A stretch of DNA of 64,000 nucleotides, from assembly GCA_037178625.1 (NCBI GenBank), contig CM074127.1, forward strand, positions 124,001 to 188,000, in the 5' to 3' direction. This DNA is from Skeletonema tropicum. Taxonomy: Eukaryota; Bacillariophyta; Thalassiosirophyceae; Thalassiosirales; Thalassiosiraceae. The notes under the pieces are model-generated. The model was not told the DNA's origin and did no database searches. It saw nothing but the letters and a program-made list of their open reading frames with translations. Positions 44,311 through 53,835 of the stretch are shown one piece after another (within the stretch, counting starts at the first letter, position 1; each line of letters begins with the position of its first letter). Both the position numbers and the translations under genes were made by a program.

Positions 44311-44360
44311 AAAGGTAGGATTTGAGGGCAAACGTACAATAGGAGGGGTGATCCAGAACC

Positions 44361-44472
44361 TGTCCGTGAGATTGTTACACGGGTAACATTCACATCTCTG
44401 GCGGCGGCGGCGTTCCTACGTAGAAACATACCAGACCCCGTAGAACTCTGTTACGTAATATTCTCACGGACA
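44361..44472. mobile_element. 112-bp MITE with terminal inverted repeats
   Basis: Starts TGTCCGTGAGATTGTTAC and ends GTTACGTAATATTCTCACGG followed by ACA; the ends are inverted copies (TGTCCGTGAGA ... TCTCACGGACA). The inside has the family core GTTACACGGGTAAC and CCTACGTAGAA. No coding capacity, as expected of a non-autonomous DNA element. Confidence 0.75.
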
Positions 44473-44542
44473 ATTGTGTCATGTCACAGATTCGTTTCGG
44501 ATGGGTGTCTCTCCTTATCTCTCTCACTATCATCACCAAGTT

Positions 44543-44665
44543 GTGTCCGTGAGATTGTTACACGGGTAACAAGCTGAATTCAACTGGCGGCAGTAGACAC
44601 GGCTTCTAAGCCTCCCGGTCTAAGTTCAAAAGTAGGAGTATCAACGTAGGAATAGTACATACCGT
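44543..44665. mobile_element. second copy of the TGTCCGTGAGA MITE, apparently 3'-degraded
   Basis: Begins GTGTCCGTGAGATTGTTACA and GGGTAAC as in the copy at 44361, then diverges; AACGTAGGAATAG near 44646 is a remnant of the internal motif. The right terminal repeat is not evident. Confidence 0.6.
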
Positions 44666-44692
44666 GTGATATGACTATCGCTATGACATTTG

Positions 44693-45488
44693 TTAACCCT
44701 TGCAGCCGAAAACAGGCAAAAATCAATATATTTTCTTAGCGTAATGGAATTTCAAAAGGGTGAAATTTCACTACTGCAACTTTCGTGAAATTTACAGGGT
44801 GAAAGTTGCACCAATTTTGGCCAACAATGAAATTTCACAAAAATTCTGGCGCGAACGGATGGTACTGAACCAACACGTAGCACAAAAATAACCTAAGACC
44901 CTTCATTCCACCAACCACCAAACCCCAAAGAACACCACGCACCATCCAGATGATGAGTTTGTCAACTCAGCGGAGAGTAACTCTTCACCAAAATGCTGGC
45001 GACTAACAATGCAGTATTACTTATTCCTTCGTAGTAATTCAGCTTACATGCGTGTTCCTGCATTGGCATGTACCAGATGATTTTGGGCGCGGATGGCTCT
45101 TATTTTGGGTGCGGGTATGTGCACAAATCAACTTTTTGTTCACTCTGCCGTCTACCACGCTGTCATAGTTTGCCTGGCATTCTTGTGAAGGATAGGAATA
45201 GGATGAAGGATCCAACTGGTGTTGCACTTCTTCGAGGGAAGGAAAACCTCCGTCATATCATGGATGCGAAGAAGATGCTTGGAAAGAAGCTTGCTGACAG
45301 TCTCTCTTAGAGTGATGTGTTGACTGCAGAGTGCAAAGTATTACGACTATCTCAGGATAAGCTAGAGTGAAATTTAATCCCTTGAAATTTCTGAAATTTC
45401 TGAAATTTCTGAAATTTCAACCTGCAATTTTCAACCCCCTCCAAAAATGGTGAAATTCCATTACGCTATATTTTCTTGACGGGCTAAC
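44693..45488. mobile_element. candidate ~0.8 kb element bounded by inverted repeats
   Basis: An 18-bp inverted pair (TAGCGTAATGGAATTTCA at 44737-44754 and its complement at 45451-45468) lies inside ends GTTAACCC and GGGCTAAC. GAAATTT motifs are repeated in both arms, including a TCTGAAATT tandem near 45389-45416. A short frame (about 45068-45310, + strand, 80 codons) has no recognised domain. A clear target duplication was not found, so this is tentative. Confidence 0.4.
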
Positions 45489-45590
45489 TATCGCCAAACA
45501 CTTTTTCATCTCCACTCAACATCACCAAGAAGAGGAGCACCGGCACCATGGTGTGTTTGCGTCCTATGGTGATATAATGTCCCATCTTGA

Positions 45591-45664
45591 TATACTGGTG
45601 AACTTTTTTGGCAATGAACTCTACACCCATATTGTAGTTCATTATTAAAAAAGTTCACCAGTAT
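45591..45664. repeat. long near-perfect hairpin (fold-back element)
   Basis: Arms of about 30 bp (TATACTGGTGAACTTTTTT on the left, complementary AAAAAAGTTCACCAGTATA on the right) with a loop of about 14 bases and a few mismatches near the loop. Likely a small fold-back MITE. Confidence 0.85.
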
Positions 45665-46799
45665 ACAATAACGTCGAATTAATTTTCGTCGACATATTTT
45701 ATCGCTAGAAATTAAACCTCGACGACACAGTCTGCCGCTGCCGTATATATCCAAAAGAGAGGCAGTAGGGTGTGCCATCAATCCGCCCTGCCCCTTCCAA
45801 TTGACAACCAAACATATCTTATTCGTAGGTTATGCTTATCGCCACAGTAATCACCGTAATCACCAAGAATATAAGTGATCTAGCCACACCATCATCAACA
45901 GCCACCTGTCGCCTTGTCGCGACCAACACTGCCACCAAAGGATGCATCATAGAAGGAACGAAGCCCCAAAACTTATGCCCCAGTCATAATATGATGTAGA
46001 GCGATGATTGGGGGGCATAAACCTGATAAAAAGAGTCTTGTTAACTCCTTGAAGCGACGAGTCAATAATTACAAAAAACTCGTCTCAAATGGGCACAATA
46101 TCCACCATCAATTGTTGTATACAGCCACCAATAATGTCCAAAACACATCCAAAACAGAACTAACACATCATTGCGGTAATAATATACATTGTTATTGTTT
46201 GGAGTAGTGTTTTCAATCGGATAATATTAAATATTATTTGGTACAATAAATTACAAAATGTAAGCCTCTACACCATGATAAATAATATGACATCCACCAC
46301 CTATTTTGCGGCTGCTGAAGCGTGTATACCCCCCAGACATCCTCTGTTATGTTGAGAGTTGAAGATTTGTGTTTGCATTGTTGTTATGGACTGTTTATAT
46401 GGTTGATTGTTGCATATTAATTATGTGAAACATCACATGTCCGATCACATGTGCTCCTAGGTAATAATCAATAGAGGGAGCACTCTCATACGTGGGGCAC
46501 GACCACGGAAGTCAATATTATATTGCAGATGAGATATGTAAAGTAGGGGACCTTTTAGTGCAGCGTATCATTGCCAAAAGGATCATACCACAGGTGGACG
46601 AAAATGACCAATTATTATATCGTTGATGGCGACTCGAATATCTCAACGACGGCATCTACCTCGACAAAAAAACGCCTCCATAATATACCCAATAGTAATT
46701 GGGAGCGATATAGGTGCATATATTGGTTATATTTGAAGCGTGTGCATGGTTGTGGTCGTCGGTAGGAGCGGCAGCTTCATGGTTGATGTCAAAAAGTGC
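45665..46799. other. intergenic, no gene recognised
   Basis: AT-rich. A coding-like run near 46545-46680 (VQRIIAKRIIPQVDEND, DGIYLDKKT in shifting frames) may be an old retroelement trace but is too short and broken to assign. Confidence 0.4.
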
Positions 46800-46987
46800 A
46801 GCATTAGGTGGGACTTATAGGTAGTATGTACGTTCTACGATGATTTGAATTCCTACGTAGGCCTTAGAACCCGTGTATATAGAACTCGCGGCAGCTGTTA
46901 CACGGGTAAAAATCCAAATCAAGCCGGCGGACAAATCTGTTACATTTAGGAATTAGTATGGTTCTACCTACGGGATCACCCCTCCTG
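46800..46987. repeat. MITE-like repeat related to 28832-29005
   Basis: Contains TTCCTACGTAGGCC, GCTGTTACACGGGTAA and the 39-bp segment 46949-46987, which is the inverted counterpart of 28832-28870 with few mismatches. Confidence 0.7.
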
Positions 46988-47373
46988 CGGAAATGGTGCC
47001 ATGGCGTGGTGGATTGTCGATTGTCGCGGTGGTGGAACTTTTTCGTGGTGGCAAAAAACACATTTGTAGAGTTTGGTCACGTTGCATCACGGGCCAAAAG
47101 TTGGGACAAGGAAATTTTTCAGCTCGGGTGGATGGAATCACGGGTGCAAATGGAACCAAAAAATGAAAATTGCTTTGTTATCAGTTTAATAGGCCAATTA
47201 GCGTAGATATACCCTTTACAATGCTCTGCATGACCAAGAAGCCCCCCGCAACTCTCACACTACTACCCCATTCATTCAATTCAATGCACTTTAAAGATCA
47301 ACAAGTGGTCATGTTGGCCAATATCCATGTCGTCATCCTTCAATGCGAATGGAGGAAGGTAGGCATCCTCTCT

Positions 47374-47820
47374 CTAGAGCGACAATCCAGTCAACTGTTC
47401 ATAATACATGTGGAGAAGGCGGTTATTTTCACAAGGGTACATAATTCGTGCAGCAAGTTGTGGGTACATTCTGGCCCTCCTGATGGATAGTACTTGAGAT
47501 GCACGGCTCCAGACGCTCTCTGATGGTGCGGAGTTGGCAGGAATGGCAAGGAAAGCTCGAGCCAAGTTGGCAACTGTTGGAAACCTGTGCTCATTCACAC
47601 TCCACCACGCCAATGGGTCTTTGAAATCTCCGTCAGAATTCTTGATAGGCAAAGAATTGACTGCATGAAGAAAGGATTGCAGTTCAGAGAGACACTTCTT
47701 GTTCAGCATGTCGATATTTCCAAGGTCATCATGGCTGGTATCAACCAACCCGCTGTCAAAGTTATCAAAGATACAAGGTGGACAGTCATGGCCACGGCGG
47801 ATAGGGTCAATGGAAGCCAT
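47374..47820 (-). pseudogene. hAT transposase C-terminal fragment
   Basis: 148 residues on the minus strand. DPLAWWSVNEHRFPTVANLA followed by RAFLAIPANSAPSESVWSRA and QVLSIRRARMYPQLA is the hAT dimerisation domain (family form DPLxWWK, LAxxxLAIPATSAPSER-x-FS). The N-terminal zinc finger and the DDE core are not visible next to it, and no terminal inverted repeats were identified. The open C-terminal module is probably all that remains of an inactive element. Confidence 0.85.
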
Positions 47821-47939
47821 CGGAGGCGAGCAAGAGGCCGATTTGCATCATGTTTTTTGATCTGAAATCTTGCCCGAGGGAGGGTCTTAAAGTCTTTATG
47901 TACGCACGTGGTGAGGAGAGTCAATTTCAATAGGTTATG

Positions 47940-48230
47940 GGTCCTCACGGGTCTTCACGTGATGAAGGGCGTGAGTAGGCGTGCCGGGATAGTGGGCGCT
48001 TTTCATGGTATGTTGTGGGCGGCGCCCACGTTGGGCCCACAACTACACATAATCGGGTACAAATGAGCTCAAATTGCCCGAATTTAACCCTTACATCGAC
48101 CAAAATCCCCAATATTCCCCGTTCAAGCCTCTCCTTCAACCATGGTGTGTTGTTGGCACGCCCACGCTTCCACTATCCCGGTTTGCCTACGCGTGAGTGG
48201 ACTTCACGGATCACCTCGTGACAAACTCTA
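47940..48230. repeat. imperfect ~290-bp inverted repeat
   Basis: The left arm (about 47970-47996, GTAGGCGTGCCGGGATAGTG) pairs imperfectly with the right arm (about 48170-48195, CCACTATCCCGGTTTGCCTA). The central GGGCGGCGCCCACGTTGGGC stretch is also palindromic in part. Probably a small non-autonomous element; no coding content. Confidence 0.5.
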
Positions 48231-48662
48231 CACATTTGGGACCCCGCGCGGTCCGTGATTTAAGACAGCTACTTATTACAAAGTACGCACACTCTAGCCT
48301 AGAGAGAGCGTCCTTAGTCCTTTTAGTCCTCACTTATTTTTGTACTAATTCAACCGTAGCACGAATTAGTAACGTACGTTCGTAAATACCTAGAGTGGTA
48401 AAGTATCACATGCACCACATCCACCATCAAACATCAAACCATGGCACTAAGTTAGCACAAATCCCCCCTACGGCACATGTCAACTACGCCAAACCTGCCA
48501 AGGGCGGTGGAGGAAATACAGCGGGATTTCGTTTTCAACCCCATCAATCGTCATTATCCGTCGGAATTCCGCCACAAAGTGCTTTTGAATTTCCAAAACT
48601 AATAGATCCACCAAATGTCGTCCCATCGACGCTACGGCAACATTCGGCACGATAGTATCCAC
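48231..48662. other. intergenic, no gene recognised
   Basis: A minus-strand open frame reaches from here into the duplicated flank (48480-48944), but it lacks an ATG and family signal and changes sequence exactly where the duplicated block ends, so I do not call it a gene. Confidence 0.5.
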
Positions 48663-49013
48663 TCCTACACATCGTTTATACGGCTCTCGCTGAATTACAA
48701 TCGTCGCAGACGCTTCACCTATCAATATACCGTCGACGCCGCCGGAACTCCGCCACAAACCGCCGCTTAATTTGATACCGGGTGCCGATCGCGATTTTGC
48801 TTTGGTACTCGCGTATCTACGACGATTTTTGGCTTCTACGTAGGAATCGTAGGTACATTCGAATCGAGTCAAATCGCTGCCAGTGGTGTCCCGCCTGCTG
48901 CCTCCCGCCCGGGTGCCATGCCATGCGTAGCGGGCTCCGGGCAAATAATGATGTCACCCTATGTCACCGGTCCTCTCACAAGCTACTTATGACTCCTGTC
49001 GCATTGTACATAC
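48663..49013 (+). promoter_or_regulatory. displaced 5' flank of STAND copy 3
   Basis: Apparently identical to 37411-37761 upstream of copy 2. In copy 2 it continues straight to the start codon; here it is cut at CATAC (49009-49013) by the Copia element, and the remaining leader resumes at 56215. If it carries the promoter, copy 3 is now separated from it by 7.2 kb. Confidence 0.8.
49009..49013. repeat. Copia target-site duplication, left (CATAC)
   Basis: CATAC directly precedes the terminal TG of the left LTR; the same five bases follow the right LTR at 56215-56219. The uninterrupted site can be read in STAND copy 2 (GTACATACACAAACAAGG). Confidence 0.9.
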
Positions 49014-49306
49014 TGTTGCAGAATGGCTTCTCCTGGAGATAATGGTGGAGATCACCCCAACCTTTGCGCCCACCAAGATCCAGCAATCTATTTAACACAC
49101 TATCGATAACTTTTACTTATACTAGGGTAATACGTATTTTATCGATTGTGAGCTCATCGATCTTGGCTCTTGTCATGATCAGCCCTTCTTGGCTGATACG
49201 TGGAGGTAGGTGATTGCATTAGCTGCGAGAGACGACGTCAGCATACGTGGGCTGCTTCTTACCTTTCGTGCCGGCCCACTTATCCTGTTCACTCTGATTT
49301 CCAACA
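49014..49306 (-). repeat. Copia 3' LTR (293 bp)
   Basis: Left-hand LTR on the + strand, 3' LTR of the minus-strand element. The pol reading frame ends inside it (49219), an 88-bp overlap. It contains an 11-bp stretch (TCTTACCTTTC, around 49256-49266) that is absent in the other LTR. Confidence 0.92.
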
Positions 49307-52300
49307 CACTCCTGTGAGCCTGAATCAATGGATTGCATTGGTTTAGACTCATCAATTCTTTCCTTCATCTTATCATAATGACTGGCCATGAGTTCATCAA
49401 CATCCACTGGACCATGCTCATCGTGGGTAATGTTCATGATAATGTTCCTGAATCGTCGGAACTTTGCTCCGCCGAGAGGTTTTGTGAAGAAGTCTCCGAT
49501 CATTTCATCGGTTGGACAGTATTGTAAGACTGCTTCCTTTCGCTTCAACACGTCCGCTACAAAGAAGTACCTGACATTCATATGTCTGGTTCGCTTGCTG
49601 CTTGAGCCTCTCCCGTTGGTCTCTAGCAACATGGCACTCATGTTGTCTTGATGAATGACAGATGGCTTGAGTGGATATCCCTGTGCCTCCATGAAATATC
49701 GAGTCCAAAGGATGGCAGGCATATTATCATGCACCCCCACGACTTCAGCTTCTGTTGAACTAGTTGTGTTTATCTTTTGACCACTGGATGACCCGTCGAT
49801 CATTCCCCTTCCGAAGGTCATGTACCCTCCGGTGTGGCTTCTCATGTCATCGTGCACCGCAAATGCTCCATCAATGAACCAGTGATTTTGGTCGAGGTAT
49901 TCTGCTTCAATGGTCAGCCGTAGCCATTTTGTTCTTCTGATGTATTTCATTGCTCTTGCTAGCTTCTTGTAATCATCCTCGTCGGGTGTCTTCACTCTCT
50001 TGGTGAGGAAGGATACGACCAGCCTTAGATCGGGCCTAGCCCGCTGGGATCCAAACAAAATCTGTGCTGTCTTGGATCGGAACAGTTCAGCTCTCTTTTC
50101 GTCAAGCTTCGGCGCGTTATCTCTTGTTTTGAAGAGGTGATCAGCTGCTGGAGTGGCAGCATATCCGTCCATATCGTCCGGAAGATCCTCTAGCACTCCA
50201 TCGAAGAATTTTTCCATATCAACGATAATCTTTTTGGCGTCCGAGAAGTCTAGGGTCATGCCGAGGTATTCATGTACCTTTCCTCTAGTAACAGCTAGGT
50301 TGCCCACCTTTCCGTATTCTTTTTGCAGTAGATCGATGATGTCACTGACAACGTCCTCGCTCACATGGGAGATCTTCAGATCATCCACATGCCACACGAT
50401 GGTGCACTGTTTCCCATCAATCATTTTATTCACCACGCACCAGTCATACGGGTTGACTTCAAAGCCATTGTCGACCATGAAGCGGGTGAGCTTCTTCCAG
50501 AACAACACTGCCGCAAGAAGAGTCCCATATAGTGCGACGTTCAACCTGCAGTAGATGTATGGCTCTCCTCGACGGTGGTGCACAAACTCTTGATATGTAG
50601 GTGGATCGATTTTTGCCAGTAGCATCGCCATTTCGCCGTCCAACATTACATGCACATCCTTTTTGTCCTTTGGCCATTTTGTCTGTAGGAATGCACCTGG
50701 AATATCTGCAGTAGCAACGGCTCTTTTTTCATATGCATCTATCATGCATGTCAACATGATTGAGGCTTGCCTCACTGTCGGAGAAGATGCCTCCATTTTT
50801 GTCGTGTATAATCTCTGTGGTCGACCGTCAGCACAGCCACGTCCCTTGATAATCCCATTTCTTTTCTCTTTCAAGTACATGAGATAGTTGAGTGCATTTG
50901 CTCTCTCTTCTTTTGTCATTTCATACCAGTGTTTAGGCTGGAAACCCTGCATGTCGTGTATTTGCTGTAGCTCCTTCGTGATGGCTTCTTCTGCCAGGTC
51001 CTCCTTGCCTTGTTGTTTAAATACTTTGAGCCCCTTTTTCCAGTTCATTTGCTCGGTGACCAGTGTGATTTCTTCCATCATAAACGCATATTCACTTAGA
51101 GGCATGTCGTCACTATCAAGGCCTTCCTTCCAGCCGAGGTGTCCTGTCAGGAACATACACTCAGCTGTCACCCGTGCGAGTTCGAATTCCTCTGGATCAA
51201 GCTTTGTTTCCTCCACTCCTGTCTCACAGTCATCATTAAGGGTAAGCATTACCATTTCAATATCGTCAGGTATTTCACTGCCTTCCATGGCAAACACATT
51301 GTAGTTCTTCCTTGGCTGGTTGCGCAAGTTCATCCTGTTGTACGTACGCTCTTCATTTGCATCCGCGTCATCCTCAGTTTCGAGATGACCATTGTCTGCT
51401 TCATCTTCATTTACACTGTCGAGGTGATCATCCACTCCTGGGATTTCCTCGTCGTCACCCACTCCTGGGATTTCCTCGTCGTCAGAGTCGGGCGTATTAT
51501 TATTATCATCATTCACTTCTGCATTTTCCTCCGGTTCTGCATTGTCATCATTCACTCCTGCATTTTCCTCGGATTCTTGTGCATCATCTTCTGCCATAGC
51601 ATCCTCTGTTGCCTCTGCTGCAGTCACTTCATACTCGACATCATCTTCAGCTTCATCGTCATCTTCTTCATCGTCATCATCTTCTCTGAGAGCATTGTAG
51701 TAGTTACCATCGTTGCTGTCGTCATCACTTTCATCATCATCATTACTATTTCCGGTGCCTTCACTGCCATTGTCTTCATAATCGCTGTCATCGTCATCGT
51801 CATCATCATCATTCACTCCTGCGTTCGCCTCATCAAGTGGGAGATCGTCTTCATCACGGTCGAGGTCAGCGTAGAGGATGTCCAGGTCTTCACCGGCAGT
51901 GTTAGTGAAGGTAAGAGTTTTGGATGCTTTCTGCCGACGTGCCAAACGGTGAACTTGGTCAATAACCCCCTGCGGCATGGGCAGAGGTGTGAAGCTGCGA
52001 CGGTGAATGCGGCGTCCAGTGGAAAGATTCAAGAAGTAATACGAGTTGTCTCCATCTGCTGGCCGAAGAGCGATAGCTCCAATTGTACGACTGTCCATGG
52101 AATTGTCATGTTCTTCATGAGTTTGTACGTAGTCTCCCAATCCAACCTTGCAGTGAGCATGAACATCAAGGGAACGATTCACAATGAGTTCAGCGGGACT
52201 TTGAGTTTGAGAGACGCCACCTTTTAATGGGAACATATTCCTCCAAAACACTGCAGCAAACACCATTTCGGCGACCAAGACTGGTGGGTAGTGAGTGAAA

Positions 52301-53829
52301 GGAAGGGTGTTGTAGCTAGCTCTCACTCTCTCCTTGATGGTGCGGTTGAACCGTTCAACTTCGGGAACATGTTCATCCCTTGCAACGATGTGCAATTGGA
52401 CGTGTAAGTTAGCAATATCATCACGCATCGATTCAAATTGATTGTCAGCAAGCATTATCTTCACACGAAATCCTCTCACAATGTATAGACCGATGATTTT
52501 CTTAAAATGTTCGATGATATGACTCGTTTTCATGGTAGCAAGTCTTCCAGCGGTACCAAATTTAATATGTTCGGAGATGGTCATGAGGAAAGGAATTCCC
52601 GTAACCTTCATAATGTCAACGGAGAGTGTTACATTCTTGTAGTGCTCCATAATGTGTCGAGGTATTTCAATGTGTTGCACACGAATGGGAGGTGGTTTCA
52701 CTCTGGTAGTCTTGCCCTTCAGGTTTCCCAAATCAGGGCCATAGATTATCTCAGCATTTCTGACATCTTGTGCAGTCACGGGGCAGTTTTTGATCAATTT
52801 GTTCTGGATATAACGAATGAAGTCAGCTGTGGATGGCCGGCCGAGTCGTCGCTGGAGTATTCTCGCCTGATCTGCATTGGCAACGTCCTGTCCAGAGAAT
52901 TTTAGTTTGTTATCGTCTACTGTAGTGATTAGAATGGTGCTCTCTTCAGTTCGTTCGTGCATATCAAAACAATATAAACGGTTACTTCTCTCAGTGAACC
53001 GGACTACTCTCCCATCCTCCTTGATCACATTGAATGAGTTGCCCAGAGCACTATCGTAAGTGACTCTAAATCTCTCCTTCATGCGGCTCAAAGAAAGAAT
53101 ATTAGCGACTCCACCGTGGAGAAGCCATACCCAGCCTAGTCCTGGAAGCTTTCCTCTCCACCGCGTAGTCTTTACCCCCGCATTGCATCTGATTGTTAAA
53201 ACCGTGTCAGATTCATAAATTTCTTTCAATAGGTCAGGATTGCTGACGAGATCGACCGATGACCCGCAATCCATGACCAGCATTTTGTTGTTAGAAGGAG
53301 GATTCGACCTCTTTTGATCCCCCCCACTGTGATCAATATTTGATTGAACGAAGATGAGCGATTCCATAATTTCACTACAGTATACATCACAATCATTCTC
53401 TGGAGCATGAGGCTCGGGACAGTTACTTACAGAGTCATCACCACCGCCACCACCAGATTCTACTTCCGTCACACTTCCACCAATATGTAGGACCGTTCCG
53501 TCTTTGTGCTTGGTAGCAGTGCATGTACCACGGTGTTGCCTGCCGCATCGTTCGCACGTCACCCGGTGATTGTCAGTGTTTTCGTTGCCATCCTGATCCC
53601 CGACCTGGTTGAACGAAACTCCCAACTCGGTGTCACTTGTTGCCTTTTTCTTCTGCCTCTTGTCAGCATGCCAGTGGTTGAGCAAATTGTAGGCCTTGAT
53701 TAGGGTGACAGGGTACTTGTCCACTCCACTGAGATAGGCCCGGTCGAAGTCCTGAATCATCCCGCCATGCCATAGCGTGTAATAGTCAAGTAGCATACTA
53801 CCTTTAGGTACGTATGTATCTGTGACCAT
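49219..53829 (-). CDS. Copia gag 3' end and pol polyprotein
   Basis: 1536 codons. In order: gag tail with a knuckle-like CERCGRQHRGTC; protease with VMDCGSSVDL, where Cys replaces the usual Ser/Thr of the D-S/T-G site; integrase with catalytic residues in SVDIMKV, MLADNQFE and EVERFNRTIKE; an acidic spacer of about 200 residues with long Asp/Glu runs; reverse transcriptase with TADIPGAFLQ and WHVDDLKISH (HVDD in place of YVDD); RNase H with HTGGYMTFG, NTTSSTEAEVVG, IHQDNMSA and the terminal FTKPLGG. The frame is uninterrupted. The true polyprotein start was in the gag at 55904, but the inserted segment cuts the reading frame, so the ATG at 53829 is unlikely to be the natural start. Confidence 0.93.
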   Translation of the reverse strand: MVTDTYVPKGSMLLDYYTLWHGGMIQDFDRAYLSGVDKYPVTLIKAYNLLNHWHADKRQKKKATSDTELGVSFNQVGDQDGNENTDNHRVTCERCGRQHRGTCTATKHKDGTVLHIGGSVTEVESGGGGGDDSVSNCPEPHAPENDCDVYCSEIMESLIFVQSNIDHSGGDQKRSNPPSNNKMLVMDCGSSVDLVSNPDLLKEIYESDTVLTIRCNAGVKTTRWRGKLPGLGWVWLLHGGVANILSLSRMKERFRVTYDSALGNSFNVIKEDGRVVRFTERSNRLYCFDMHERTEESTILITTVDDNKLKFSGQDVANADQARILQRRLGRPSTADFIRYIQNKLIKNCPVTAQDVRNAEIIYGPDLGNLKGKTTRVKPPPIRVQHIEIPRHIMEHYKNVTLSVDIMKVTGIPFLMTISEHIKFGTAGRLATMKTSHIIEHFKKIIGLYIVRGFRVKIMLADNQFESMRDDIANLHVQLHIVARDEHVPEVERFNRTIKERVRASYNTLPFTHYPPVLVAEMVFAAVFWRNMFPLKGGVSQTQSPAELIVNRSLDVHAHCKVGLGDYVQTHEEHDNSMDSRTIGAIALRPADGDNSYYFLNLSTGRRIHRRSFTPLPMPQGVIDQVHRLARRQKASKTLTFTNTAGEDLDILYADLDRDEDDLPLDEANAGVNDDDDDDDDSDYEDNGSEGTGNSNDDDESDDDSNDGNYYNALREDDDDEEDDDEAEDDVEYEVTAAEATEDAMAEDDAQESEENAGVNDDNAEPEENAEVNDDNNNTPDSDDEEIPGVGDDEEIPGVDDHLDSVNEDEADNGHLETEDDADANEERTYNRMNLRNQPRKNYNVFAMEGSEIPDDIEMVMLTLNDDCETGVEETKLDPEEFELARVTAECMFLTGHLGWKEGLDSDDMPLSEYAFMMEEITLVTEQMNWKKGLKVFKQQGKEDLAEEAITKELQQIHDMQGFQPKHWYEMTKEERANALNYLMYLKEKRNGIIKGRGCADGRPQRLYTTKMEASSPTVRQASIMLTCMIDAYEKRAVATADIPGAFLQTKWPKDKKDVHVMLDGEMAMLLAKIDPPTYQEFVHHRRGEPYIYCRLNVALYGTLLAAVLFWKKLTRFMVDNGFEVNPYDWCVVNKMIDGKQCTIVWHVDDLKISHVSEDVVSDIIDLLQKEYGKVGNLAVTRGKVHEYLGMTLDFSDAKKIIVDMEKFFDGVLEDLPDDMDGYAATPAADHLFKTRDNAPKLDEKRAELFRSKTAQILFGSQRARPDLRLVVSFLTKRVKTPDEDDYKKLARAMKYIRRTKWLRLTIEAEYLDQNHWFIDGAFAVHDDMRSHTGGYMTFGRGMIDGSSSGQKINTTSSTEAEVVGVHDNMPAILWTRYFMEAQGYPLKPSVIHQDNMSAMLLETNGRGSSSKRTRHMNVRYFFVADVLKRKEAVLQYCPTDEMIGDFFTKPLGGAKFRRFRNIIMNITHDEHGPVDVDELMASHYDKMKERIDESKPMQSIDSGSQECVGNQSEQDKWAGTKGKKQPTYADVVSRS

Positions 53830-53835
53830 ACGGAT

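Noticed and set aside
45068..45310. 80-codon frame inside the GAAATTT-rich element
   Set aside because: No similarity recognised to a transposase; kept only as part of the candidate element.
48480..48944. Minus-strand frame of 154 codons with a related one at 37391-37702
   Set aside because: It begins at a non-ATG codon, lies in the duplicated leader of the STAND genes, and its sequence changes abruptly where the duplicated block ends. It is explained by openness of the repeated DNA.
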